From Oxalobacteraceae bacterium OTU3CINTB1 (lineage in GTDB: Bacteria > Pseudomonadota > Gammaproteobacteria > Burkholderiales > Burkholderiaceae_D): a stretch of DNA of 64,000 nucleotides. Made by a program: the position numbers and the translations under genes. Below are positions 46,337-55,267 of this stretch, one piece after another (the stretch's first letter is position 1; each line of letters begins with the position of its first letter). The notes beneath the pieces were generated by a model. The model saw only the letters and a program-made list of their open reading frames with translations. It was not told the origin of the DNA and searched no databases. The stretch covers positions 682,001-746,000 of the forward strand of contig CP099652.1 of the NCBI GenBank assembly GCA_024123955.1. Reading direction: 5' to 3'.

Positions 46337-47401
46337 TTATACCAGACATTGTTCCAAACCGCTAATAAAGATGTCTTTTGGCAGATTTTTACCAATAAAC
46401 ACCATTTTGCTGCCGCGAACGTCGTTTTCTCCCCATTTCGCGCCCAGATCGCTGCCCATGATCTGGTGCACGCCCTGGAACACCACCTTGCGGTCGGCGC
46501 CCTGCATCAACAATACGCCTTTGTAGCGCAGCATGCGAGGACCATAGACATTTACCAGCCCGCCAAGGAATTCGTCCAGCTTGGCGGTGTCGAACGGGCG
46601 TGTACTTTTGAACACAAACGCGGCGATGTCATCGCTGTGGTGGCCGTGATGGTGGTTGTGGTCGTGGCCTTCATGGCCATGATCGTGGCCATGATCGTGG
46701 CCGCAGTGCTCGTCGTGCACATGGTCGTCGTCGTGGGCCTGGTCGGTCGCCAGGAAATCGGGGTCCAGCTCCAGCTTGTCGTTCAGGTTGAAGCCTTTGA
46801 GGTCCAGCACGTCGCTCAGCGGGGCGCGGCCGAAATCGGCCTTGCCGATCGGCGCGCGCGGATTGATGCGCTTGAGGCGGGCGGTCAGGGTCGCCAGCTC
46901 GTCCTCGGTGACCAGGTCGGTCTTGGAGAGCAGCATCTTGTCGGCGAACCCGACCTGGCGCTGCGCTTCCTCGTGCTGGTCCAGCTGGTCCATGGCGTGG
47001 CGGGCATCGACCACGGTGACCACCGCATCGAGCATATAGTGAGTGCCCACTTCCTCGTCGACGAAGAAGGTTTGCGCCACCGGTCCCGGATTGGCCAGGC
47101 CGGTGGTTTCGATGACCACGCGGTCGAAGTGAAGTTCACCCGCGGCGCGCTTTTGCGCCAGCCCGGTCAGCGCCACGATCAGGTCGCCGCGCACCGTACA
47201 GCAGATGCAGCCGTTGTTCATTTCGACGATCTGTTCGCCGCTATCCTGAACCAGGATTTCGTTGTCGATGTTTTCCTGCCCGAACTCGTTCTCGATGACG
47301 GCGATGCGCATGCCGTGCTGTTCTTGCAAGATGCGATTGAGCAACGTGGTCTTGCCGGCGCCAAGGAAGCCGGTCAGGATGGTGGTGGGGATCAATTCCA
47401 T
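46337..47401 (-). CDS. COG0523 (G3E) GTPase, putative zinc metallochaperone
   Basis: 354 aa from ATG 47401; a TTG two codons earlier is possible. Walker A GFLGAGKTTLLNRIL, the metal site CICCTVRGDL, Glu-box ENEFGQ, and a His/Asp-rich insert (HDHGHDHGHEGHDHNHHHGH) around residues 215-240 characteristic of zinc-handling members (YeiR/ZigA/ZNG1 group). The C-terminal CobW_C domain is present. Such GTPases insert or deliver metal, often under Zur. No Zur box was recognised upstream. Confidence 0.92.
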   Translation of the reverse strand: MELIPTTILTGFLGAGKTTLLNRILQEQHGMRIAVIENEFGQENIDNEILVQDSGEQIVEMNNGCICCTVRGDLIVALTGLAQKRAAGELHFDRVVIETTGLANPGPVAQTFFVDEEVGTHYMLDAVVTVVDARHAMDQLDQHEEAQRQVGFADKMLLSKTDLVTEDELATLTARLKRINPRAPIGKADFGRAPLSDVLDLKGFNLNDKLELDPDFLATDQAHDDDHVHDEHCGHDHGHDHGHEGHDHNHHHGHHSDDIAAFVFKSTRPFDTAKLDEFLGGLVNVYGPRMLRYKGVLLMQGADRKVVFQGVHQIMGSDLGAKWGENDVRGSKMVFIGKNLPKDIFISGLEQCLV

Positions 47402-47553
47402 GTTCAAGCAGCCTGAGTCTGGTGGTCGGGAACCCTATATGGGGCTCTACAGCAAAAATGCAATCGGCCGATTATGCCGGAATTTCAATTGTGCCAGCAA
47501 TTGGTCCGATTGAGCGGCGTCAGTACGGACTGGATTTAGACGCTGTTGCGCCG

Positions 47554-48489
47554 CTATTTCACTTTGGCGCGCGGGTGGGCCTTGTCGTAGACCTCGGCCA
47601 GATGCTGGAAATCGAGCGCCGTATAGACCTGCGTCGAGCTGATGCTCGAATGGCCCAGCATTTCCTGCACCGCCCGCAGGTCGCCCGACGATTGCAGCAC
47701 GTGCGAGGCGAAGGAATGGCGCAGCATGTGCGGATGCACGTGCACCGGGGCGCCGCCGGCCACGCCGTGGGCCTGCAGACGCTGCTGGATCACGCGCGGC
47801 GAGACCCGGGTGCCTCGGGTGCTGACAAACAGCGCGTTGCCGCCGTCGACCGGCGCCGGGCGCGCGGCGATCCACGCCGCCAGCGCCTCGAGCGCGGCGG
47901 CGCCCACCGGCACCACGCGGCGCTTGTCGCCCTTGCCGGTGACGATCACTTCGCGGTTGTCGAGATCGACCCAGCCTAGCGCCGCCTTGCCGGCGGTCAG
48001 GTCGAGGCCGGCCAGTTCGGACACGCGCAGGCCGCTGGAATACAACAGTTCGAACATCGCGCGGTTGCACAGGTCGGCCGGTTCCGAGCCGGCGCCGGCG
48101 CGCGGCGTGGGCGGCGCCACCAGCCGCACCGCGTCGTCGACCGACAGCGCGCGCGGCAATGTCTTGGCGCGTTTGGGCGCGCGCACCCCTTGGACCGGGT
48201 TGGCGGACAGCGCGATCCGGTCGCCGAGCCAGCCGAAAAATCCGCGCCAACTGGACAGTTTGCGCGCGATAGAGCGCGGATCGAGGTCTTTTGCGTGCAG
48301 TTTGGCGGTCAGCCGGCGGATCAGGAAATGATCGATCGCCTGCCAGTCGTGGCCGTCCGACAGCGCGGCCAGTTCCTGCAAGTCGCGCGCGTAGGCGGCG
48401 GTGGTGTGCCCCGAGAGCTTGCGCTCGGTGCACAAATAGCCGAGGTAGGCATCGATCCAGGCCAGCTTGCTGTCCGGTTCGGCGCCCAT
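47554..48489 (-). CDS. xerC: Tyrosine recombinase XerC
   Basis: 311 aa from ATG 48489. SAM-like N-domain (LGYLCTERKLSGHTTAAYARDL), catalytic Arg in SSGLRVSELAGL, Lys in GKGDKRRVVPVG, HxxR in HPHMLRHSFASHVL, second His in LGHSSISSTQVYT and nucleophile Tyr in QVYTALD. It resolves chromosome dimers at dif with XerD. It starts 11 nt after the DUF484 stop, the classical DUF484-xerC pairing. Confidence 0.95.
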   Translation of the reverse strand: MGAEPDSKLAWIDAYLGYLCTERKLSGHTTAAYARDLQELAALSDGHDWQAIDHFLIRRLTAKLHAKDLDPRSIARKLSSWRGFFGWLGDRIALSANPVQGVRAPKRAKTLPRALSVDDAVRLVAPPTPRAGAGSEPADLCNRAMFELLYSSGLRVSELAGLDLTAGKAALGWVDLDNREVIVTGKGDKRRVVPVGAAALEALAAWIAARPAPVDGGNALFVSTRGTRVSPRVIQQRLQAHGVAGGAPVHVHPHMLRHSFASHVLQSSGDLRAVQEMLGHSSISSTQVYTALDFQHLAEVYDKAHPRAKVK

Positions 48490-48500
48490 GGTGTCGCCCC

Positions 48501-49169
48501 TCAGGCCAGCAGCCAGGCCAGCGCGGTGCTGGAGGTTTCGCCGATGTGGACCAGGAAGTCGGTCGCCATCAGCGAGGTGAAGCGCGCCGGGTCGGCCGAG
48601 CCCAGGATCAGCAGGCCGAAGGCGTTCTTGTTGCCCGGCTTGCGCAGCGGGATGATCACGGTGGAGGTGATGCCGGTGGCGTCGTCGAGCCAGCGCACCG
48701 CCTCGAAATCCTTGTTGGTGCCGCAGTAGGGCGCCATCAGGCTGTTGGCGAACAGGCGCGCGTCCTCGGTCACGCCTTTGACGAACCATTCGCCGTCGTA
48801 CTCGCGCTCGGTGTCCCAGATGCGCAACGTTACCTGCGGCACGTCGAACGCCGACTTCAGGCCGCTAACCACCGAGTGTGGCATGGAGCCCACATCTTCG
48901 GCCTCCAGCAGCACCTTGGTCCAGCGGTGGAATTTGTTGGCGATGGCTTCGTTTTCGGAAGCCAGGCGCATCAGGTTGCTCATGCGCAGTTCCAGCGCCT
49001 TGTACTTATCGCGCATCACTTCCATCTGCCGCTCCTGCAGCGAGACGGCGCGGCCGGTGATGGGGCTGGCCAGTTTGATTTCACCGAGCAAGTCAGCGTG
49101 TTCTTCGAAGAAGTGCGGGTGGTCTGTCAGGTACTGCGCGACAAGTGTGGAATCCAGTGGGACGGTCAT
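48501..49169 (-). CDS. DUF484 family GAF-like protein
   Basis: 222 aa from ATG 49169; GTG 49202 is an alternative. Typical opening VAQYLTDHPHFFEEHADLLG, a coiled stretch (SLQERQMEVMRDKYKALELR) and a GAF-like C-terminal half. The function is unknown, but the gene travels with xerC and dapF in many Proteobacteria. Here it is next to xerC while dapF is 3.3 kb away behind a porin and a Sel1 gene. The porin terminator separates it from upstream transcription. Confidence 0.9.
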   Translation of the reverse strand: MTVPLDSTLVAQYLTDHPHFFEEHADLLGEIKLASPITGRAVSLQERQMEVMRDKYKALELRMSNLMRLASENEAIANKFHRWTKVLLEAEDVGSMPHSVVSGLKSAFDVPQVTLRIWDTEREYDGEWFVKGVTEDARLFANSLMAPYCGTNKDFEAVRWLDDATGITSTVIIPLRKPGNKNAFGLLILGSADPARFTSLMATDFLVHIGETSSTALAWLLA

Positions 49170-49247
49170 GGGTACTCTATCTGCAAAGTTGGGGCTAGTC
49201 ACACATTTTAACCGACGCGCGGCGTTGTACTAAACGAAAAGCACGCG

Positions 49248-49278
49248 AAAAAAAACGGACAAGGTTGCCCTTGTCCGT
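49248..49278 (-). terminator. Rho-independent terminator after porin
   Basis: A perfect 10-bp stem ACGGACAAGG/CCTTGTCCGT with loop TTGC (49255-49278) is followed on the minus strand by an eight-T run. Confidence 0.9.
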
Positions 49279-49319
49279 ATCCCCAACGTCACACCAGCGG
49301 TTCTTGCCGACCGCGAGGT

Positions 49320-50381
49320 TTAGAAGTTGTGATGTATGCCGAGACTGTAGAAATTAAACGTCGCGGCAGGGGTGATTTTTTTGCGGGCCGCATCGACGTA
49401 CAGATAGGTGCGGGCCGACAGGTTGTAGTCGTAACCGATCGAGACCTGTTTGGTCTTGGCGATGTTCGGATTGTTGGCCTGGTTGTCCGGTTTTTTCTGG
49501 CCGTAACCGGCGCGTATCATGCCGGCGCCGATGGTGTAGTTGGCACCGACCAGCCATGCCTTGGTTTCAGGATTGATCAGGACGCTTTCTTCCTGGTCCT
49601 GCTTTTGGTAGGAGCCCATCAGCTTCAAGTCCGGGATCGGCTTGAACGATGCGCCGACCGACCACAGCTTGGTGTCGACGGCGTTGCGCTCGTAGGCGCC
49701 GTAGGCGGCGAACGGGCCGCTGGTGGCGGTCGCGCTCAGCGAGTACGGCACTGCGGCGGCCTTGCTATTGGCCGGGAACTGCGGCGCCAGCGTGGTGCCG
49801 CGGCCAATGATGACCGGGTTGTTGTTGGCTTCCTTGGAGGCCACCGTGGCGTTCAGCTGGAAGATGCCGGCGATCACGGGCGTGTTGTAGAACACGGCGT
49901 TGGAGAAGCGGTTGGCCGAGTTGCCAGCCGCGCTCAGCGGATCGCTGGTGTAACCGGCCACTTGCAGGTCGGTCTGGTAGCCGGCCGTGGCCGGCATGCC
50001 TGCCCACGGCTCGAAGGCGGTGCTGGTTTCCTGGAACGCGGTCAGGCCGCGGCCGATGCGCACGGTGCCGAAGCCGCCCTGCAGGCCGACCCGGCTCTGG
50101 CCCTGGAACAGGGGGCGGGTGGTGTTTTCGATCACGCCGGTGTCCGGCTCGTAGCGGATCTCCAGCTGGAACAGGGCCTTGAGGCCGTTGCCCAGGTCCT
50201 CGACGCCGCGGAAACCCAGTTTGTTGTTGTCGCGTTTGCCAACCATGGTGGAGGTGTTGCCGGAGTTGGTGCGCTTGGAAAGGCCTGCATCCAGAGTGCC
50301 ATAAATGGCGACGGACGATTGCGCGGATGCAGCGCCGAACGCGCCCATGAGTGCCACGGTCACTAAAGATTTTTTGATCAT
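49320..50381 (-). CDS. General porin
   Basis: 353 aa. Signal peptide MIKKSLVTVALMGAFGAASA. Mature N-terminus QSSVAIYGTLDAGLSKRTNS, then GFRGVEDLGNGLKALFQLE and SRVGLQGGFGTVRIGRGL, the pattern of betaproteobacterial OmpC-like trimeric porins (Porin_4). Ends in aromatic Phe (GIHHNF). It allows passage of small hydrophilic solutes through the outer membrane. It stands alone with its own terminator. Confidence 0.96.
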   Translation of the reverse strand: MIKKSLVTVALMGAFGAASAQSSVAIYGTLDAGLSKRTNSGNTSTMVGKRDNNKLGFRGVEDLGNGLKALFQLEIRYEPDTGVIENTTRPLFQGQSRVGLQGGFGTVRIGRGLTAFQETSTAFEPWAGMPATAGYQTDLQVAGYTSDPLSAAGNSANRFSNAVFYNTPVIAGIFQLNATVASKEANNNPVIIGRGTTLAPQFPANSKAAAVPYSLSATATSGPFAAYGAYERNAVDTKLWSVGASFKPIPDLKLMGSYQKQDQEESVLINPETKAWLVGANYTIGAGMIRAGYGQKKPDNQANNPNIAKTKQVSIGYDYNLSARTYLYVDAARKKITPAATFNFYSLGIHHNF

Positions 50382-50838
50382 TTGAGTTATTCCTTTTCAG
50401 AGAAAATCGTACAAAGGTCTAATGCTTTCCGGCCGCTTCATGTTCCCCGGTTGGATCGAACCTTAAAGGCTGACCGCTACAAACGCGCTGGAATGGTCGG
50501 CTATGGCGGCTTGTTTGTGTCAAAAGCAGGTGAATCGCGGCTTCCTGTTGTATTTTCGAAACGCTCGACCGGTGCTCCGTCAGCCGCCCGCTTGGCCCTT
50601 GTCGTTACAGGGTCTAACCTGCTGTTTGTGCATTATTTCTTTTCATGAAAGCATCAAAACAGTTCCAGCGTACAGGGGCGGCAGTGGGTTCGAGCTTGTG
50701 GCAGATCAAGCGCCCGCGCATTATGTCTAGGGTGTGGCGTCGATGGCACGCTACACTTGAAGGCTCATGGTGACCCGGCCGCCTGGCAACGGCGCCGCTG
50801 CACCGCCCGCTTCGATAAATCACATTCATAGTGAGACG
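50382..50838. other. Divergent intergenic region porin / Sel1 gene
   Basis: About 455 nt with no convincing gene; short frames lack ribosome sites and family resemblance. It must contain the porin promoter and leader on the minus strand and the Sel1 gene promoter on the plus strand, but no hexamer pair stands out. Confidence 0.6.
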
Positions 50839-52464
50839 ATGGCAAATCGAGAAGAGTTAGGGATCATACGGGGCGCCCGCGCCGGAGACGCGGTCTGCCA
50901 GTTAGCGTTGGGGAAGCTGTATCTGTTTGGTGGCGCCAGTCTTCCGTTGAGCTTGCCGACGGCGCTGCACTGGCTCAACCGCGCCGCGCTGCAGGACCAG
51001 GATGAAGCCTGGATGCTGATCGGCAGCTACGTCCCCTTCGAACACGCACAACATTGCCTTCCAGCCGTGCTGTCCTGGTACGACCGCGCGTATGACGCCG
51101 GTGTCCAGCAAGCCGGTGTGGTGCTCGCGCAACTGGTGCTGAACCAGTCGGCGCCGCCCGACGCCGCCCAGCTTCCCCATCACGCCCAGCTGCGCGACAA
51201 GGCGCTGCAGGCGCTCGACACGGCCGCCCGCTCCGGCTCGGTGGAGGCGCAGTGGCTGCTGGCCCAGCAGGGTGGCGCGCCGGCGGCCAACGCGGCGCAG
51301 GCGTCGGCGCCGCCGTCCGCGCGCGCCGGCCGTGGCCCGCGCCCGCCTGCCAACCGGACCGGTGCGCGTCCGCCGTGGGCGCACACGGCCGACTACGGCA
51401 TGGCGGCCCACTATGCGATGCTCGACGAGGCCTGGCATGGCGACCGCGACGTGTTTTTACAACGCGCGATGCCGTCGCTGCGCAAGTTGCTGGCCGAGGC
51501 ACCGTGCGACGCCGAGGCGGCGCGGGCGGCCGACTGGCCGCTCGGCGCGCAACAACTGACGTTGCTTTCGCGCTGCGCCAGCCTGCTCGACAGCGCGCCG
51601 GGGGGCGAGGCCGGGTATGAGGCTGGGTACGCGGCCCGATACCAGGCCGAACTGCGGCAATGCCGCGAGCTGGCCGCACACGGTGGCGAGCGCTGCGCTC
51701 AGCTGGCGCTGGGGCTGTGGTTCGCGCGCATGGACAGCGAGGGCAAGCGGCAAACCAGGGGCATCGCCGCCGTCAACTTCAAGCGGGCGATACGCTGGCT
51801 GACCCTGGCCGGCGAGCAGGGCCTGGCCGACGCCTGGTTCGCGTTGTCGCGCATTTATCTGAAGCCGGAATTCTCGCAGCGTTGCGTGGCCGAAGCGCAA
51901 GCCTATCTGGAGCGGGCGGCGGAGATGGGGCATTGCGGCGCCCAGCTCGAATGCGGCATGTATGCCTGGCGCAACCGCCGCAACGACGAGAACAGCGACG
52001 TGCGCGCGGTCTACTGGCTGCAAAAGGCGGCGGCGCAGGGCTGCGACGAGGCCGACGCGGCATTGGAGCGGATCGCGCAATCGCCCAAGGAGTCGGGCTG
52101 GACGGAAAGCATCGCCGGCTGCGTCACGCGCGAGCTGACGGTCAGCCAGCCATTGCTGGCGGCGCGGCTGGAGCTGGCCGAGTTGTTTGGATTGAGCCGG
52201 GCCGAGGCGCTGCTGCTCGATGTCAAGGCGGCCGACCAGGGGCATTGCCTGGTGGTCGATATCCGCGCCAGCTACGGGCGCAGCAAGCGGCGGTTGATTT
52301 TGCTGCGCACGGCCCGCGAGCGCCAGGCGCTGGACCGCATCAGCCGCCTGTTCGACGCGGTCGATGGCGGGCCGGATGGCCCGGAAGGCAATTACCGCCA
52401 GCGCTTGTACCGACTCAAGACGTGGCTGCCGGCGGCCGATGGCGACGATTTATTGGCCGCGTAA
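50839..52464 (+). CDS. Sel1-repeat (TPR-like) protein
   Basis: 541 aa from ATG 50839 (MANREELGIIRGARAGDAVC); the frame extends 24 codons upstream but that part looks non-coding. Sel1-like repeats are clear at about 12-60 (CQLALGKLYLFGG, ALHWLNRAALQ) and 300-430 (AIRWLTLAGEQGLADAWFAL, YLERAAEMGHCGAQLECGM, AVYWLQKAAAQGCDEADAAL), separated by an Ala/Arg-rich linker. No signal peptide, so cytoplasmic. Sel1 repeats mediate protein binding. The C-terminal 110 residues have no known fold. It converges with dapF with zero spacing between stops. Confidence 0.8.
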   Translation: MANREELGIIRGARAGDAVCQLALGKLYLFGGASLPLSLPTALHWLNRAALQDQDEAWMLIGSYVPFEHAQHCLPAVLSWYDRAYDAGVQQAGVVLAQLVLNQSAPPDAAQLPHHAQLRDKALQALDTAARSGSVEAQWLLAQQGGAPAANAAQASAPPSARAGRGPRPPANRTGARPPWAHTADYGMAAHYAMLDEAWHGDRDVFLQRAMPSLRKLLAEAPCDAEAARAADWPLGAQQLTLLSRCASLLDSAPGGEAGYEAGYAARYQAELRQCRELAAHGGERCAQLALGLWFARMDSEGKRQTRGIAAVNFKRAIRWLTLAGEQGLADAWFALSRIYLKPEFSQRCVAEAQAYLERAAEMGHCGAQLECGMYAWRNRRNDENSDVRAVYWLQKAAAQGCDEADAALERIAQSPKESGWTESIAGCVTRELTVSQPLLAARLELAELFGLSRAEALLLDVKAADQGHCLVVDIRASYGRSKRRLILLRTARERQALDRISRLFDAVDGGPDGPEGNYRQRLYRLKTWLPAADGDDLLAA

Positions 52465-53328
52465 TTAAATTTCCATCTCGCCTTCGAACACCGTCACGGC
52501 CGGGCCTGTCAACAGCACCGGCTGGCCTTCGCCCGCCCAGCTGATCGACAACTGGCCGCCGCGCGCGTCGACCCGCACCGGGCTGTCGAGCAGGCCGCGC
52601 GCAATGCCGGCCACCGCCGCCGCGCAGGCGCCGGTGCCGCAGGCCAGCGTCTCGCCGACGCCGCGCTCGAACACGCGCAGCTTGATGTGGCCGCGATCGA
52701 CGATCTGCATGAAGCCGGCATTGACCCGGTTCGGGAAGCGCGGGTTGTGCTCGATCAGCGGACCGGTCAGCTCCACCGGCGCCGCGTCGACGTCGTCGAC
52801 CACCTGCACCGCGTGCGGATTGCCCATCGACACGGCGGAGATCAGCACGCTTTCCTTGGCGCCCGCCAGCTCCAGCACCAGCGGCCACACGGTGGCGCCG
52901 CCGTGGCGTTCACCCTGCAAGCCTTCGGCGTCGAACGGCACGCGCGGCGCGTCCAGCACCGGCGGGCCCATGTCCACGGTGATGCTGCCGTCGGCCTCGA
53001 GCCGCGGCGCGATCACGCCGGACCTGGTTTCCACCTTGATGCTCTGCTTGTCGGTCAGCCCTTTTTCCGAGACGAACTTGACGAAGGCGCGCGAGCCGTT
53101 GCCGCACTGTTCCACTTCGCCGCCGTCGGCGTTGAAGATGCGGTAGCGGAAATCGACGTCCGGCTGGACGGATTTTTCCACCAGCAGGATCTGGTCGGCG
53201 CCGACGCCGAAGCGGCGGTCGCCCAGCAGCTTCCATTGCGCCGCCGTCAGGTCGATCTTCTGGTTGATGCCGTCGATGACCACGAAGTCATTGCCGGCGC
53301 CGTGCATTTTGGTGAATTTGAGTTTCAT
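52465..53328 (-). CDS. dapF: Diaminopimelate epimerase
   Basis: 287 aa. Opening [18 protein letters not shown], first catalytic Cys in [12 protein letters not shown], second in [14 protein letters not shown]. It converts LL- to meso-diaminopimelate for lysine and peptidoglycan synthesis. It lies 10 nt downstream of the second acyltransferase gene on the same strand, so these probably form one transcript. Confidence 0.97.
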   Translation of the reverse strand: MKLKFTKMHGAGNDFVVIDGINQKIDLTAAQWKLLGDRRFGVGADQILLVEKSVQPDVDFRYRIFNADGGEVEQCGNGSRAFVKFVSEKGLTDKQSIKVETRSGVIAPRLEADGSITVDMGPPVLDAPRVPFDAEGLQGERHGGATVWPLVLELAGAKESVLISAVSMGNPHAVQVVDDVDAAPVELTGPLIEHNPRFPNRVNAGFMQIVDRGHIKLRVFERGVGETLACGTGACAAAVAGIARGLLDSPVRVDARGGQLSISWAGEGQPVLLTGPAVTVFEGEMEI

Positions 53329-53338
53329 CGTCGGTCTT

Positions 53339-54217
53339 CTACTTGGAAGTTTGATAGAGCGAGGGCTCGCCGTTGGGCCGCGTCTTGAAGCGCTTATGCG
53401 TCCAGAAATACTCCGACGGCGCTTCGCGCACCCTTTCCTCGATGAACTCGTTCATGCGGCGGGTGGCGGCGACCATGTCGGGACCGGGGTAATTGTCCCA
53501 CACCGGATAGAACTTCACACAATAACCTTGATAGTTTGGCAGGAAGGTGGCGATCACCGGCATCACCTGGGCGCCGGTGGTGGCGGCGATGCGCGCGGTG
53601 GCGGTCAACGTGGCCGCCTGGATGCCGAAGAACGGCACGAACTCGGCATCTTTTTCGCCGAAGTCCATGTCCGGCAGCATGAAGTAGGGCAGCTTGTCGC
53701 GCAAGGCCCGCAGGATGGGCTTGATGCCGTCCTGGCGGGTGAACAGCTTGACCGGCTTGAAGCGGGCGCGGCCGGCGCGCAGCACCTTGTCGAAGGCGGT
53801 GTTCTTTTGCTGCACATACATCGACGAGGCGCTCGCCACCATCGCGATCGAGGCGCCGGCCACGTCCAGGCAGACGAAGTGCGGGCACAGCAGGATGGTC
53901 GGCCGGGCCGTCATCTCTTCCACCGGCACCGGGCCGGGCTCGACCCGGATCAGGCGCCGCAGCCGGGCCTCCGAGGCCCACCACAGGATGCCGCGCTCCC
54001 ACACGCTGCGCGAGTACGCCTGGAAATGGCCGCGCGCGATGTCGATCCGTTCGGCCTCGCTCAGCTCCGGCATGCACAGGCGCAGATTGGTCAGCGCGAT
54101 GTGGCGGCGCGAACGCAGGGTCATGAACAACAGGCTGCCGGTGAGCTTGCCGACACGGCCCAGCAGCGGCAGCGGCAGCCAATGCAGCAGCCACATCAAT
54201 CCCAACAGCAGCTTCAT
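53339..54217 (-). CDS. LpxL/HtrB-type lipid A acyltransferase (second copy)
   Basis: 292 aa from ATG 54217, which overlaps the preceding gene's stop (ATGA). N-terminal membrane helix ([17 protein letters not shown]); catalytic HX4D in [11 protein letters not shown]; later [20 protein letters not shown] and the end [13 protein letters not shown]. It adds a secondary acyl chain to Kdo-lipid IVA at the inner membrane. Two tandem paralogs suggest one LpxL-like and one LpxM-like specificity, not resolvable here. Confidence 0.92.
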   Translation of the reverse strand: MKLLLGLMWLLHWLPLPLLGRVGKLTGSLLFMTLRSRRHIALTNLRLCMPELSEAERIDIARGHFQAYSRSVWERGILWWASEARLRRLIRVEPGPVPVEEMTARPTILLCPHFVCLDVAGASIAMVASASSMYVQQKNTAFDKVLRAGRARFKPVKLFTRQDGIKPILRALRDKLPYFMLPDMDFGEKDAEFVPFFGIQAATLTATARIAATTGAQVMPVIATFLPNYQGYCVKFYPVWDNYPGPDMVAATRRMNEFIEERVREAPSEYFWTHKRFKTRPNGEPSLYQTSK

Positions 54218-55068
54218 GCCTGTTCTCCCGCCGCGACCGGCGCGTCGATACCGGCCGGCACCTTGTAGCGGTTGTAGCTCCAATAATATTGCTCGGGATT
54301 GCGGGCGATCAGCCGCTCCATGGCGGCGTTGATGGCGCGCGCCTGCTCGGCCGTGCTACCGGCCAGCGAGCCGTCGAACGGCACGAAGCGCACGATAAAT
54401 CCTTTGCCGCCGGGCAGGCGCTCGGCGTAGGTGACGATGATGGTGGCGTCGCCCATCTGTGCCAGCTTGGCCGGCAGGGTCATGGTGTAGGCGCTGCGGC
54501 CGAAGAAATCGGCCCACACGCCTTCGCCCTCCTGCGGCACCTGGTCGGGCAGCACGCCGATCGGCTTGCCTTTCTTAAGGAACTTGGCCAGCATGCGCAC
54601 GCCGGACATATTGGCCGGCGCCAGCAGCAGGTTCTTGCGCGCGCGCGCGCCCTCGACCAGCGGCTTGAGCGCCGCCTGTTTGGGCGGGCGGTACATCACC
54701 ATCAGCTCGGTGCGCAGCGCGATTTCCTGCGCGACGATCTCGAAACAGCCCAAGTGTGGCGTCAGGAACACGATCCCGCGTCCCGCGTCGAGCTCCGTTT
54801 GCACCAACTCCCAGTTCTCGGCCTGCGCCAGGCGCGACACCCGCGCGGGCGACGCGCACCAGACAAATGGTAGCTCGACGATACTTTTTCCGGCCTCGGC
54901 GATGGCAGCCGACAGGTGGCCCGAATAGCCCGCAAGGGCCATGTTCTCGCGCATACGCCGACGATGCGAGGGAGAACACAGATAAACCAGCCAGCCCAAC
55001 CCGGCGCCCACCGCGTGCAGCAGCGGCAGCGGAAAGATCGATAAAAAGCGGAATAGATAAACAAGCAT
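54214..55068 (-). CDS. LpxL/HtrB-type lipid A acyltransferase (first copy)
   Basis: 284 aa. Membrane helix MLVYLFRFLSIFPLPLLHAV; the catalytic box reads TPHLGCFEIVAQ, i.e. HX4E in place of the more common HX4D. Then LLLAPANMSGVRMLAKFLKK, GKPIGVLPDQVPQEGEGVWA and EQYYWSYNRYK. First gene of the acyltransferase pair-dapF transcript and divergent from metK. Confidence 0.92.
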   Translation of the reverse strand: MLVYLFRFLSIFPLPLLHAVGAGLGWLVYLCSPSHRRRMRENMALAGYSGHLSAAIAEAGKSIVELPFVWCASPARVSRLAQAENWELVQTELDAGRGIVFLTPHLGCFEIVAQEIALRTELMVMYRPPKQAALKPLVEGARARKNLLLAPANMSGVRMLAKFLKKGKPIGVLPDQVPQEGEGVWADFFGRSAYTMTLPAKLAQMGDATIIVTYAERLPGGKGFIVRFVPFDGSLAGSTAEQARAINAAMERLIARNPEQYYWSYNRYKVPAGIDAPVAAGEQA

Positions 55069-55178
55069 GAAGTTAAATCGTCAATATGGAGGAGTGTTCG
55101 GCTGCTATTGCTCTAGCCAAAATTTTTTTAAGAAGCGTAAAATACCACGTATGCACTACCCGCTGAGTTAATAGACAA

Positions 55179-55218
55179 CTTGCGAAGCGGAATATAAATA
55201 TCGCTAAAGCGTCGCAAG
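55179..55218 (+). promoter_or_regulatory. Hairpin in the metK leader
   Basis: CTTGCGA (55179-55185) pairs with TCGCAAG (55212-55218), and AGCG (55186-55189) with CGCT (55202-55205), giving an interrupted stem about 50 nt before the metK start. The whole 55069-55267 gap has no gene and must hold divergent promoters. The hairpin does not match a SAM riboswitch class known to me. Confidence 0.35.
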
Positions 55219-55267
55219 CCGTATTGGGTGAGCGACAACCATTCTCAACCAGTAGCAGGAGCTTGCG

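Noticed and set aside
55069..55267. SAM riboswitch in front of metK
   Set aside because: The conserved cores of SAM-I and SAM-II could not be found; only a generic hairpin remains.
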